From Harmothoe impar (lineage: Eukaryota; Annelida; Polychaeta; Phyllodocida; Polynoidae), in contig OX381717.1 in the NCBI GenBank assembly GCA_947462335.1, positions 19,645,166 through 19,709,165 of the forward strand: DNA of 64,000 bases, read 5' to 3'. Position 1 is the stretch's first letter, and the number at the start of each line of letters is the position of its first letter. A program made the translations under genes and the position numbers. This document shows, in pieces, positions 23,001 to 29,217 of the stretch. The notes under the pieces are model-generated. The model worked only from the letters and a program-made list of their open reading frames with translations, had not been told where the DNA came from and searched no databases.

Positions 23001-23510
23001 CACATTATTGTGCATGAACACAGCTCTAGCAACTGCATTGCTGTATCATTACAATGAACGAAAATTTCTCAAAAGCACTTCTTTTATTTATTTTTTGCTG
23101 TCCACATAAAACATCGGGGGAGAGCCTTCTGGGCCAATATTGACAGTTGACAGTTTTTGAGAAATTCGTTAAAACGATGGAGAAAATGTGAAGAAAAAAA
23201 TAGATTTTTTTTCATGGGGAGCCTATTTGGCTAACGTTGACGGTTTTCGGGGTGGACAGCAATAGAGAAGAAAAAATCACTATTTTCAGAAATTGCTTGA
23301 ACGGCCCAGAAAAGTGGGAAAATAACATTCATATCAAATAAGGATTTTTTATTTGGTGAGCCTTGAAGGCCACCATACTACACAGGATATACATTTCAAC
23401 AAACCTCCTAATATAACGTAAGCATTACATCAAGTGATATGCTGTCACTTACCTTGCATAGCTCCCACTGTAACTAATACAGAATAAAGGCTTATCAATA
23501 AAAGTGCCAT
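5851..23510 (-). CDS. Secreted F5/8 type C (discoidin) domain protein, copy B, interrupted in intron 6 by element 1
   Basis: Seven exons can be read with consistent phases and AG/GT borders: 23453-23510, 21768-21869, 20073-20186, 19212-19388, 18317-18456, 17524-17674 and 5851-6278. Lengths are 58, 102, 114, 177, 140, 151 and 428 bp, totalling 1170 bp (389 residues). Exons 1-6 match copy C base for base in length. Exon 1 is a signal peptide (MALLLISLYS). Exons 2-3 encode an unassigned N-terminal region with AHTVGAAIAYG. Exons 4-6 make one F5/8C domain (IPDSAYTGM, WLQIDIG, GVNFRLYK, closing VEFVGCG), a fold that usually binds carbohydrate or lipid. Exon 7 is a Cys-rich C-terminal module with no recognised family. 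No membrane anchor is obvious, so secretion is inferred. Intron 6 (6279-17523) holds the whole 10.5-kb element 1 in the opposite orientation; without it the intron would be about 0.7 kb. Confidence 0.8.
6863..6868. repeat. Target-site duplication AACGTG, left of element 1
   Basis: The six bases directly before the left terminus are AACGTG, and the same six follow the right terminus (17391-17396). Six-bp duplications are typical of Polinton integrases. Confidence 0.9.
6869..7289 (+). repeat. Left terminal inverted repeat of element 1
   Basis: About 421 bp that pair with the reverse complement of 16951-17390. The first 95-100 bp match the ends of element 2 almost exactly. Inside are repeated modules made of CCAATCAG (NF-Y-type CCAAT boxes), GTCACGTGAC (E-boxes), GCATTCTGG and GTGACCTACTTAGG. 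The inner part has three copies of TGTTTGTAAACAA (forkhead-type palindrome) each followed by an E-box or near it. Confidence 0.92.
7377..8012 (-). CDS. Alanine-rich low-complexity ORF (coding strand uncertain)
   Basis: A minus-strand frame opens at the double ATG at 8012 (MMESCYRDMKRNDE) and runs through a long Ala/Asp/Thr-rich stretch encoded by GCN repeats to a Cys-rich tail, ending at 7377. No domain is recognised. The same DNA is open in other frames on both strands because it consists of trinucleotide repeats: (GCA/GCG)n at about 7560-7680 and (GTA)n at about 8046-8112. Minus-strand expression is favoured because a strong TATATAAGGGGG box points left at 8149-8160 and a regulatory block shared with element 2 lies behind it. 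The longer frame that reaches 8147 begins with GTG, so it is not a eukaryotic start. No AATAAA was seen after the stop. Confidence 0.35.
   Translation of the reverse strand: MMESCYRDMKRNDEAARECEADAVASATAAASAAQRATAAFTAAVSDAGCDDVVVVAAAAVTAAVAAADAATHATDADAAAADAVAAADVAADNAASARSAALATVAAAVVANAHATAATAAAAAATAAAEAAAAAADAAADAADAADAADVSSRVDKESSFVTLKPPVERATSSRATNATAGWCKWCRRFCSCACFSSSPTCCCYGMIVL
8149..8160 (-). promoter_or_regulatory. TATA box of the leftward unit of element 1
   Basis: Minus-strand TATATAAGGGGG. The same 11-base core TATATAAGGGG drives the leftward PC4-like gene of element 2 (58171-58181). The predicted start of transcription is near 8125-8130; the leader would be mostly (CTA)n with no ATG until 8012. 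Confidence 0.65.
8334..8584 (-). promoter_or_regulatory. Collinear regulatory block shared with element 2
   Basis: Read on the minus strand from 8584 to 8334, the block contains in order TTTTCAGCTGGATCC (8570-8584), a GCG-rich stretch ending in CTGTATAAAGGATTA (8455-8469), GTGTGTATA then ACTACAGG (about 8412-8435), CTGTCTGTGACTAGAGG (8358-8374) and GTGGTAAGCGGCTTAA (8334-8349). Element 2 has the same motifs, order, orientation and similar spacing on its plus strand at 58658-58889. A further related TTAAGTCGCTTA copy sits at about 8229-8241. Confidence 0.8.
8664..8671 (+). promoter_or_regulatory. TATA box of the rightward transcript
   Basis: TATAAAAG preceded by GCTCC, placed about 80 bp to the right of the shared regulatory block, so the block lies inside a divergent promoter. 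The predicted transcription start is near 8695. The next 60 bp are (CCGCCA)-rich, much like the leader of the element 2 death-domain gene. Confidence 0.55.
8672..9650 (+). other. Leader or unassigned region upstream of the ATPase, with one doubtful ORF
   Basis: No recognised gene. The longest ATG-started frame is 9246-9539 (97 codons, MKRFDKPISF, several Cys and His, basic tail). Its ATG lies only 21 bp after a TATAAAG at 9225, so that box cannot drive it; a long transcript from the 8664 box could. The rest has only very short ATG frames (for example 9094-9183, 29 codons). After 9540 come an A-tract and a (TCC)n run. Confidence 0.3.
9651..9683. repeat. Perfect 15-bp hairpin with a 3-nt loop
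   Basis: TTTGTATCAGACTCC, loop TCT, then its exact reverse complement. It sits between the doubtful 9246-9539 frame and the ATPase, in AT-rich sequence flanked by A-tracts. It could be an RNA stem that marks or stabilises a transcript end, or a DNA cruciform. Element 2 has a comparable 40-bp palindrome at 60321-60360. Confidence 0.8.
9905..10624 (+). CDS. A32-like genome-packaging ATPase (FtsK/HerA class)
   Basis: The 239-residue protein has a Walker A loop GPSGCGKS at residues 28-35, a Walker B strand LLILDDL at about 104-110, and a YITQNLF sensor-type motif at about 136-142. This arrangement is typical of the DNA-packaging ATPases of Polintons, virophages and poxviruses (A32). It would pump genome DNA into the capsid. 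The start is the ATG at 9905; an in-frame GTG at 9881 is not used in eukaryotes. About 20 A residues lie directly before the ATG. It is the first of eight closely packed plus-strand genes; the next starts 5 bp after its stop. A weak TATA-like AATAAAAAG lies at 9782-9790. Confidence 0.92.
   Translation: MSSSRSKLFTEIHFDARLQGPFSCIISGPSGCGKSRLVDQFLSDVNNLVTPPVEKTFYHYGEWQPLFEKMQNQYGVEFREGLPSKETIAGDVEVAEDALRPHTLLILDDLMSSSNQQVVADIFTKYSHHWNVSVIYITQNLFQKSPDFRTMSLNAHYMIVFKNPRDMGQIASLSRQVFPSNAAALSSIFTHELKRPHSYLLLDFKQSTPDDLRIRSSLTSIHSQLVFVPLDKKKNKRKQ
10630..10962 (+). CDS. Conserved small Polinton protein with hydrophobic C terminus (pX-like)
   Basis: The 110-residue protein has an N-terminal helical region containing SGSDDLIAALSEIC and GNIPLSDKQLDKL, a basic linker KKKRRVL, and a hydrophobic Gly-containing tail GGFLIPALIGMALPLIKS. 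The overall plan is that of a small protein often found beside the capsid genes of animal Polintons and adintoviruses, where the basic-plus-hydrophobic end recalls adenovirus core or membrane-active proteins. I recognise the family by this pattern; its role in the virion is inferred. The stop overlaps the next frame's ATG (ATGA at 10959-10962), as in termination-reinitiation. Confidence 0.75.
   Translation: MSSHLLERHFGTLKHLAKCSPKDCSHLIDSGSDDLIAALSEICHNLLVGNIPLSDKQLDKLRESADVLREVGKKSTPIKKKRRVLVQEGGFLIPALIGMALPLIKSILRI
10959..12131 (+). CDS. Conserved Polinton structural-cluster protein of unknown function
   Basis: Up to 390 residues from the ATG at 10959, which overlaps the preceding stop, or 362 residues from the ATG at 11043 (CCCCATGACG). 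The N terminus is Ala/Thr-rich. The middle has a helical block (about residues 125-170) and a conserved core with SGVIKWNEDG, INIVDLLNDAARFRK and DSLIGNHLY, a pattern seen in a protein commonly placed near the integrase and capsid genes in animal Polintons. The C terminus has a GCA-encoded Ala run, an acidic patch DDPSSDDEEDSE and basic segments that may be nuclear signals. The last 16 bp overlap the integrase start. Function unknown; a virion or scaffold role is only inferred from its place. Confidence 0.75.
   Translation: MRHLIRHLLADSTTTTTATTSVIATVVPMTDSEQQQHYKRLALVDPETLYKSSRAGLLHHVPAAATTSAATTAVAAASTSTAPNLPPLPDERTEKNESSAPATAARLPADMAYYHKQAEQSLHPDAALHQVLQFIYRDLDLVLNDPTLESREKMLKYRRLLNRLQFFLANPHNSNISSSYSSSPPAHLRQSAEEASASLLERLANQVPKRNRTRTVALYKQLEKSGVIKWNEDGAVREMSGRRIPPEHRINIVDLLNDAARFRKTAPRPAGYSPFTKALCEAVPTDSLIGNHLYKASGPGQSLDTRLADRGRKRPSFHSEEGEAAAAAAVAAADSSLQVDDPSSDDEEDSELFQTPTSYRSVASKKRKGRNRLAARSSFTPSTGPPWANQ
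12116..13252 (+). CDS. Retroviral-type DDE integrase with C-terminal chromodomain
   Basis: The 378-residue protein inserts element DNA into the host genome. The catalytic DDE triad is visible: D87 in WQIDLMDM, D149 in VQTDKGKEF and E184 in LVERLNRSLK. A variable middle domain follows, and the last 41 residues form a chromodomain (YLIDEVLR, FVRWLGYDD, NEWIPV), which in Polintons and chromoviruses can guide integration to marked chromatin. The ATG at 12116 has a strong Kozak context (CCACCATGGG). This is the only integrase in either element. Because element 2 has the same terminal sequence and a 6-bp duplication, this enzyme is the best candidate for inserting both. Confidence 0.95.
   Translation: MGKPVKRLTKKEKEKKRVVARYTDVKAPSSFTSVTKLQKHHFRHLNPAVIRDALVSLDAYTKHKPIRRKFARNKTITGAIDQQWQIDLMDMQALASHNDRFRYVVTAIDVFSRYAWAVPIKSKSGADVTEAFREMTGTGERRSRTVQTDKGKEFLNKIFQDHLKSEGIEFFTGENDDIKASLVERLNRSLKEKLWRYFTHKRTYRYVDILHHVVSSYNRTHHKTLKMAPAQVSSENSETVFYRQDLPTNKQIDEIWKKKKKTMTSAVDVIAPGDRVRMLRTKGAFDKGYEGNWREEVVDVAKTLGSRGFELKDDKGEEIKGVFYPEEVQKVYKSRYDNNYLIDEVLRCKTVDGKELAFVRWLGYDDKFNEWIPVKKIT
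13267..14385 (+). CDS. Penton-like minor capsid protein (single jelly roll)
   Basis: A 372-residue protein that starts MNITLPSNSSMEYYPDNSL. The early YYPDN motif followed by a strand-rich segment (LTEIILPTEW) is characteristic of Polinton minor capsid (penton) proteins, which occupy the vertices. The far C terminus (HLDYFPLKSKRF, then the FGRGEVTVTLHLRP end) also fits this family. The frame is open upstream to 13195, but the ATG at 13267 follows directly after 15 A residues and the preceding integrase ends at 13252, so it is chosen. The next gene starts 11 bp after its stop. Confidence 0.85.
   Translation: MNITLPSNSSMEYYPDNSLTSFRTHFDSPLLLPEAYEAALTEIILPTEWTNVHDDDLIIVVPLRTKGSLEEAINVLKETKFAEGRKPQVDWRGMKNANGLSKLTFSSKYPLSWKEASYVTVEEISDTSEEQRLKPETKRFKREVDLRQTNAVYKQFLSPAVKKKAISDQARQMIEEMEKDMGVRSFMPNIFQIPPIFTGSNHTLVERLSETMRDDRLEGSSFLLKPMRILSYDANTKRVTIKPPRHCAVLLTQHLACVLGFGEKTCFASPTTGAYSMDVYGDVHSVYIYTDMIQERRVGDMQVPLLRCVAVDRGGKRRGSVQAISFPHLDYFPLKSKRFTEVGIYLRDRSGHSIPFGRGEVTVTLHLRPIER
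14397..14822 (+). CDS. pVI-like membrane-active/minor capsid protein
   Basis: A 141-residue basic protein with an N-terminal Tyr/Gly segment (GYSDYYNAQLGNG), a glycine-rich stretch GLGGALLGLMRSATPLLKS, then an amphipathic region ending in AKDVLAGR, and a C-terminal nuclear-signal-like cluster (KRGRH, CKRRRGD). The pattern matches the small protein next to the major capsid gene in Polintons and adintoviruses, compared in the literature with adenovirus pVI or pX, which lies under the shell and can disrupt membranes. Function here is inferred from family and position. The start codon is preceded by GAGAGAAAA. Confidence 0.75.
   Translation: MMRQRIPYFPPRRTVGRGYSDYYNAQLGNGINVYSGRSFQSGHGLGGALLGLMRSATPLLKSVGKTLLRAGVGVAKDVLAGRTLKSSVKDRGAGALKRLASTAFSGGKTTVASKKGSKRGRHSPQTGGGSCKRRRGDVFDR
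14840..14877 (+). promoter_or_regulatory. TATA plus initiator of the major capsid gene
   Basis: TATAAATAAAAAG begins at 14840, and a TCAGTCTG initiator starts at 14870, putting the initiator A at 14872, about 32 bp downstream. This is the standard core-promoter spacing. It lies in the 79-bp gap before the capsid start codon at 14902 and suggests that the major capsid gene has its own transcript. Confidence 0.7.
14902..16209 (+). CDS. Major capsid protein (double jelly roll)
   Basis: A 435-residue protein with the family's conserved features: an N-terminal segment with GNINFTINKSQEYTDLNENY, LFKEVQVSIGG (typical of the first jelly roll), YPYRAYLEGLLNY, and a strand-rich C-terminal half ending in LLYLVYDNVVELTRDR. 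The length fits Polinton and adintovirus major capsid proteins, which form trimeric hexon-like capsomers. The ATG at 14902 lies 30 bp after the predicted transcription start. The protease gene follows after 29 bp. No frameshift or internal stop is seen, so the protein should be functional. Confidence 0.95.
   Translation: MAYVHESSNECALSELDLHTVAPTQTTILKSSFLGIETKNSLEDGGNINFTINKSQEYTDLNENYLHLECQVLKANGAAIEDTDAVAPVNNLAHSLFKEVQVSIGGFKVSGNTETYPYRAYLEGLLNYNKDVKDGVMSAQGWHEDTPGQFDTLTDANAGYKARKKLISNKRFSLMARLHFDLAHQPKLIVGETEINLTLKQAAPSFYLMCAADGGYSLKIYKSKLYVRRVLVADAVAETHERAVIEHGPFDYPVNRVEVTMYAIPQGNRDHSYTHSNTGQLPKSMMICFLDHDAFNGSYTKNPFEMKHYDISSLQVIVNDQKVPNDAYVPDFKTKAAVREYLALHTETGMYEGARSCGISYDQFLNGYTVFPLDLTPDRSHDGCRVNLIRAGQLRVEVSFRSALQATTTVLLYLVYDNVVELTRDRHPITDYHMN
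16239..16691 (+). CDS. Adenain-like cysteine protease (maturation protease)
   Basis: A 150-residue protein with the adenovirus-type (Ulp1-like, C5/C48) catalytic set: H52 in PGQHWVAFYV, D68 in VYYFDSFG, Q99 in QLQDTSADTCG and C106. The Gln-to-Cys spacing of seven matches adenain. It probably processes capsid or core precursors during maturation. The start at 16239 (MNTLEISRVL) follows the capsid stop by 29 bp; the frame is open upstream inside the capsid gene, but that part reads as a shadow. The length is slightly shorter than adenovirus protease. Confidence 0.9.
   Translation: MNTLEISRVLKENVHTKHRFLGVFSCDTIPKHPIKDTCFVSNTDPQHLPGQHWVAFYVSSTGEVYYFDSFGLPPLSAEFLSFVERSAPFKWQRNCIQLQDTSADTCGPHCVHFLIEACRTRNPKKCVMRMSKIPKLSDRAVSQKLSMMLL
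16589..16888 (+). CDS. Possible small Cys-rich ORF overlapping the protease end
   Basis: A 99-codon frame in a different register from the protease, with an ATG at 16589, extending 197 bp past the protease stop to just before the poly(A) signals. The second half has a helix-like segment (AKILCLAEMVLDLSKVVQCL) and a Cys/Lys-rich end (GLLGCCKSKKQAKKA). No family is recognised. It fills the only sizeable gap between the protease and the right TIR. It could be a real last gene of the cluster or simply an open frame; overlap with a catalytic gene means codon bias cannot decide by eye. Confidence 0.35.
   Translation: MSNKKPQEVRHAHEQNPKAERPGRESEAIDDAVVTGCCDGGRFMEAKILCLAEMVLDLSKVVQCLLERSRPGCGGASDGGVRLCGLLGCCKSKKQAKKA
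16918..16930 (+). terminator. Paired poly(A) signals of element 1 rightward genes
   Basis: AATAAA at 16918-16923 and again at 16925-16930, placed about 230 bp after the protease stop and just before the right TIR. They could serve as a common 3' end for the whole cluster. Confidence 0.7.
16951..17390 (-). repeat. Right terminal inverted repeat of element 1
   Basis: About 440 bp, the inverted copy of the left TIR with small indels (an extra TTTTTTT/GTTTGTTT stretch near 16985-17005). Same CCAAT, E-box and forkhead-type modules. Ends in CTATACTACT at 17390. Confidence 0.92.
17391..17396. repeat. Target-site duplication AACGTG, right of element 1
   Basis: Exact copy of 6863-6868, directly abutting the right terminus. 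Confidence 0.9.
19421..19723. mobile_element. MITE with arrays of a GACC-type motif in its inverted ends
   Basis: About 300 bp in intron 3 of copy B. The left end starts GGCTGTGTCTTATGAGA and is followed by three copies of ATCTTTGACC-type repeats; the right end is the inverted form (GTCAAAG repeats, then TTGGCCCAA and GAGACACAGCC). No coding capacity. Confidence 0.6.
20548..21208. repeat. Foldback repeat built from GAGACTATCT and AGATAGTCTC
   Basis: A roughly 660-bp tract in intron 2 of copy B with more than 15 copies of a 10-base motif. The left half mostly reads AGATAGTCTCAAAA, the right half mostly TTTTGAGACTATCT, so the two halves can fold on each other. Spacers such as GGCTAG or TTGCAA alternate. 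No coding capacity. Confidence 0.7.
22344..22450 (+). repeat. tRNA-derived SINE head or tRNA pseudogene
   Basis: Contains an RNA polymerase III box A-like TGGACAAGTGGTTAGCGCT and a consensus box B GGGTTCGATTCCC, a foldable anticodon-arm region (TCGCCC/GGGCGA) and a T-run terminator at about 22433. The acceptor stem pairs poorly and the anticodon loop is not seven bases, so a functional tRNA is unlikely. Confidence 0.6.
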
Positions 23511-24302
23511 GTCTTGTAGCTATTATATGCAGACTGTGTCTGTGTGCTGGGCCACCTTCCACTACCACAGTCTTACGGTACAGCTAAGGAGTTATGGGTG
23601 CCAGCCGAGGGGACCGGCAGATGCTGCACGAGATTGCTGACCCTGTTGCTCAACCAAAAGTGATGGAGAAAAATGTCGAGATTAACCACCGCAATCTATT
23701 CTGTATCTTGGACAAAAGTATCTAGGTAAGTGTTTGTCAGTTACTAAGGTATCTGGAGCAAGGTGAAGGTCAGATAAAATATTGTTTGGCTATGGAATTG
23801 GATCGTCTACCTGCAAAACATCATCAGTTATTCAACTGCCAAAAGAACTGCTAAGTGCTATGGGATAAAGTAACTGTTAAGTGATGTTATTTTGTTAAAT
23901 GCCTGTGTTGTTGACTAAATGGCTCTGTCTGAATTTAATAATTGATGTGTTTTGTTGAGCAGAAATACATCAATCATCAAAGCCTTTGTCGCTAAAAGAT
24001 GACATTTGTCTTCATGATGCACCGATGCAGCCCCAAGCGAGTAAGTTGCCGATGCTGCATTGGTGCATAATTCCTGGCCTTTTGTTAGTTGCTGGATCCA
24101 GTAAGATTGGCATGATACATGAATGCATTATACATGAATGCAGGCATGATACATTCATGCATCATGTTGATCAAGGGAATGATGCATTATGCCATCCTTC
24201 AGGGTTTAGGACAGGGTGTCTCAAGGCATCATTTACATTTGTCTTGTCTCTTACGCCCTCATTACTGGGAGTCTATTGAATCTAAAGATGCGTGATGCGG
24301 TA

Positions 24303-24565
24303 CCAAAGTCATGCGTGATGCAGCACTACAGTCATGCAGATGCAGCACTACAATCATGCGTGATGCAGCACTACAATCATGCAGATGCAGCACTACAATC
24401 ATGCAGATGCAGCACTACAATCATGCAGATGCAGCACTACAATCATGCAGATGCAGCACTACAATCATGCAGATGCAGCACTACAATCATGCGTGATGCA
24501 GCACTACAATCATGCAGATGCAGTGCTACAATCATGCGTGATGCTGTACTACAATCATGCGTCTT
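24303..24565. repeat. Minisatellite with a 22-24 bp unit
   Basis: About 11 units of the form GATGCAGCACTACAATCATG plus CA or CGT. Open frames across it are repeat artefacts. Confidence 0.9.
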
Positions 24566-26666
24566 AAAGGCCCAGTGCCCCTATATATAGCGCTGAGTAC
24601 CTGTCCCGACTCGACTCCGACTGCCGCTGGAGGGGTACCGAGACCTGCGGGTTTAACGATAAAGGCCACTGTGCATTGAAGGGTTAAATCCCTACGAACT
24701 GATGCATATGGCAGCCCTATGTATGGGTTATATTTATAAAAATTGAATAATGACAATCAGATTTTAGATTTTGTCTTTCAAATTTCTCATTGAAATATAT
24801 ATTATGCACAAACATAAACTTGACCACTGCATAGCTAAAAAAGTATTTCATGAGTTTTAGATACATTTCAGACGCCCCTTTATTCTTCGAGCCTCAACAT
24901 GCAGGTCATTCAAGGCAAATTCTTCCTCTATAGCTATTGTTCACAGTAAAAAAAAAAAAAATCAATTATCTCATGAGTAAATATTTTAAGACATCTAATA
25001 ATCAATGTACCTAACAAATGAATTAATATAGATGCAGCTTGGAGAATAAAAAAAAGTTTTGAAAATTAGTGAAATATAATGAAATAAATAATACTTATAA
25101 TCTAATGCTAGGGAGATATGCAGTCAATGATAATTTTAAAAAAAAGGCAATGGGAGGTGTCCTTGAAATTCTGGGATAAAAGTCTTCATTTAGCTTGTGG
25201 TCGCTAGAAAGAGTCTAGCGTTTAAATGCTCTTACAAGGTAATTACCACCAAAAGGTCTGATGCATAATATAAGTTGTTATAAGACCGGGGGAACGGAGA
25301 ACAACGCATTTCACAACTCATTGTATACCGCATACAGCTAGTGGTATAAATAAGTTATAGGGCTTGTACAGAGGCACTTCGTCAACAATACAGGTATAAG
25401 GCTCCCTTCACTGTATTATCCTATAAGTAGAGCGTATACATATAACAGACAGCTAATGGACAGGTCCTGTTGTGGAATAAACAAAGTTGTTTTCTCCAAC
25501 TAATCAATAAAGTAATTAGATGTGGTATGGTGTTTGTCACAGATTTTGATAATGAGCATGGTGTGAGGGAGATGGCTAGCAACGGTTGTTAGTAATAGGA
25601 CTCGGGAAAACATCTAGAAAGTGACTTATCAAGAAACACTCATATCTATCGTCAAGCAGTGTGAATCGAACGTGCCAAAAATGCAGCAAAATTAACTTTA
25701 TAACGAATATGATGTCTCAAGGTTTTATGTCACTAGCATTACCACAGAGATTTTGAGAATATATTATTTTATTACGATTTTAATTTCTATTGAAGCGCTC
25801 CGCTTTCAGGATTACAAAACTGTTTTAATTGTGTATCTAGCGTATCTAGAGCCAAGGGAATTGACAATTATTCATCGAAAAAATAGGGAATCTATTGGAG
25901 AAAATGTCCATTGGATAAGCACCATTACATGGACCTCTGACCATTCAAAAGGTATAACTTTATCATAAATGTATCCAAACATATATATGCCCTTATATTC
26001 TGATTCCATCTATGTGGATACATTTCACCTTTTTTATCATCAATAAATGTTATTTTTCAGTGGGATAATTTTGTTTAGTATTTGCTATAATATGTCTTTT
26101 ATAGAAATTAAGTGTCATGTAGGGTGCAAACCTTTAAAAAATCCATAGCAGCTGCCATATAGGTCATCCTTATTGCCATAATTGGATGCACTAACCACAG
26201 GAGTACGTTTTTAGACCTATCATTTGTGTCTCGATTAAAGTTGATTAGAAGCAAAGATATGCACCCTTCAAAATTTGTGTTCGAGTTATGGAGGTCATGT
26301 TGAATATATTACAAAATGACTGCCAAATGTTTAATTTTGAATGATATGCTTGGATTCCCTGACTATAGAAATATAATATTAAACCTTTTATTTCCATCTT
26401 TCCCCAAGGCCAGTCATGAATTCTTTTGCACAGTATACTGTCCCCACAACACCTTCATTTACATTTAGTGAAGTGGATAATCGCCCCGATGAAAAACTGT
26501 CCCCGAAATAAATCGTGTACGCTGGCTGTCTCCTGAAATACGTAGGATTTTTTCAGGCGACATCACCTCCTGACCTTTTTAATCGAGACTAGAGATATAC
26601 ACAGTGAGACGGATATAGTGTGTCTGGTAAGTAGTGCATAGGATGATTGATGATTAAAATCTAGAT

Positions 26667-27290
26667 CTGTGGGGTGTTTCACAAGGGGAAAATATATACA
26701 ATTCATTTTACATGCTTTCTAAGACCAACTTAATCTCACCTAATGTTAATCTTGTCTTGGTGTTTCACAAGTTTCAATTGTATCTATGGTCATATACTTA
26801 GATACAATTGAAGATGATAATGCGGCTTGTGAAACATCAACTTAAGACTAAAATTTGGTAAAAGTAAGTCACCCTTAAAAACCATGTAGCATTAATCTTA
26901 ATTGTATGATAATCACACAGGATCAACAGAAGTGTTGTTTTAATGTGTATAGCCAGTTTATTTTCATCCTGAATAAACTGATATTTGCAGGGATTCTTAT
27001 GTGTAGTATGACACATATATCGCATGAAAAAACGTAAAGAAATATGTAAGGAAAATATTTGCGGGCATCGTATGAGATCCACGCTAATATGCATTGTGAA
27101 ACACTTATACATTAGTTGTATCTAGATTGTAGGCTAAACACCCTGACTTAACATCTTGGTTGTAGACCTTTGTGAAACACTTTTTATTATAAGCAGTATA
27201 CGGTCTTAGTGGTTATATACAATTAACACCTCCTATAGAAACACTTATTCTACAATTAATTGTATGTTCCCCTTGCGAAACACCCCACAG
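26667..27290. mobile_element. MITE-like element with CTGTGGGGTGTTTCACAAGG ends
   Basis: The left end CTGTGGGGTGTTTCACAAGG is matched by the inverted right end CCTTGCGAAACACCCCACAG with one mismatch. The interior has further inverted TTTCACAAG/CTTGTGAAAC pairs (about 26761-26836). No coding capacity. Confidence 0.7.
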
Positions 27291-28720
27291 GACTTAAATA
27301 TGTCACAGTGACCTGGTTGTTAACAGCCTATGCATTTGTCAAACAACTTGTTTATTCCCATTTAACAATAGATAGGGCGTAATAGCGGTTGCAGTTAAAA
27401 ACTAGGATTTATAGTGTGTCAGTATAGCATTCATTCAATAAATCTATTCCATCCTTAACTTCAGGTATCAAATCGTGAAGTTATTTTCTTATTATTGATA
27501 AGGCATCCATAAAAAATCCACTTTTAAGTGCTGTGCATATATGTGCCTCTACATGGGGTAAAATTCGACACGTGCGACACGGCGACACGGCCCTTTAAAA
27601 AATCGACACGGGCGACATGGCACTTTTAAAAATCGACGGACACAGACATCTTTATAAGACCCCAGTATATTCTATATATATATTTATAAATCGACACACG
27701 ACATAGACCTTTTTGCTAAAAATCGACACGGCGACACGGCCAAAAATGGGAGTACCCATGAAGAGGCACATATATTCACAGCAGAGCTTGGAGCATACCT
27801 ATCAAATAACCCCATTTACGTTATTCTGAATGACATAATTGGATTCCCCTATCTCAGAGACCTGTACACTTTAGACCTTTTATTTCTGTCTCTAAGTTGA
27901 TAAGAAACAGATATTGCCTTAGAATAACCATGGAAGATTTACCAGCAATAAAATAAAGAAATTGAATTGAATTGAATTATTGGGGGCTCATGTGTCCCAG
28001 ATAAAGATAAAAGTTTCTCTCACTGGTTGACCCTGGGCGTTTATTCACATTTAAGGGGATTGAAGTTCTCCCTGATTGGCTACAAATCTCAAAACTGTCC
28101 CCAAATTTCATCGTCTCCACTAATTATCTCCTGATTTGTGTGATAATATGTATGCATTACACGGGGCCAGAATATGCCTCTGCCCTCGTATCAGGACAAG
28201 CAGCCTTATTCAGGACAAGTATAGAGTGAGACACATGTATACAGTCTGTAAATAGGACAGTCGACACTTGTATACCTTTTATCTAGCTCCTCCTTCAACA
28301 TAAGGACCTCAACATGTCACATTGACCTAGTCAGCCTATACATTCACAAAAGGGCCCGTTTTATTCCCCCATTCCTCAGTGGTTGGAGCATCCTAACGGT
28401 CGTGGTTGATAAGTAGGATCTATACTTTGTGAGTATAACATTTCTATTTCAATCTTACCATGTTTTACATTGACAAGGCATTCTTTTAAAGGGTAGGATC
28501 TCTATGAGTAGAGCATGTAGTTCATAACTCTGCCACTAAACTGTGCTACTCAAATTCCAGATCGATTTTTACTTCACAAATTTTACACCAGAGGGCAAAA
28601 GTATGTGACCCAGCTGATCTTGACCCCAATCCAAGTGACCCTTCAGATGTGGCTGTAAACAAGGCCTCATACCCACCAAATGCCTGCTAGTAGACTGAGT
28701 GTGCTAACAGCCTTCAGACA

Positions 28721-29217
28721 TACACTGTAAAAAGTGTTTCTAATTTAAACACATAAATTTACCCAAACACATTAAAGTTTAACACTTTCACTGAATCTCA
28801 GCATTTAAGCACTTTCTTCTGTCAGCAGGTACAGGGATATGGCTGCTGGTGATGGGTGGGCCTACAAAAGTGAAACAATAGTGGGCAAGGCCAGTTTGGC
28901 TGGCTCACTGGAATATTCTGGACAGCACTATCTACTCATTATTGTTGACATTATCTAAATTACCATGGATGTTAAACAACGGTATAGATACTGTATTTGA
29001 CTAAGAAGAGCCAGTATATGGGGAAGAGCCTGTAGAAGGAGTAGAAGAATAATACCAGTGGGCTAGCCAAACTGCCCTCGCCCACCATTTTTCACTGTTG
29101 CAGCTCACCCATCACTGGCGGCCATATTCCTGCACATGTTTACAGAAAAAAAAGATTTTGCTATCAATATGTTTCAGTGAAAGTGTTTAAATTATATACA
29201 CATTTTTTTACAGTGTA
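28721..29217. mobile_element. MITE-like element with TACACTGTAAAAA ends
   Basis: Left TACACTGTAAAAAGTGTTT and right TTTTTTTACAGTGTA are inverted, with longer imperfect pairing inside (TTTCACTGAA / TTTCAGTGAAAG and GGCCAGTTTGGCTGG / CTAGCCAAACTGCC). Confidence 0.6.

Noticed and set aside
24303..24565. CRISPR-like array
   Set aside because: The units are contiguous tandem repeats with no unique spacers, in an animal genome.
24216..24590. 124-codon plus-strand ORF
   Set aside because: It is a translation of the 22-24 bp minisatellite.
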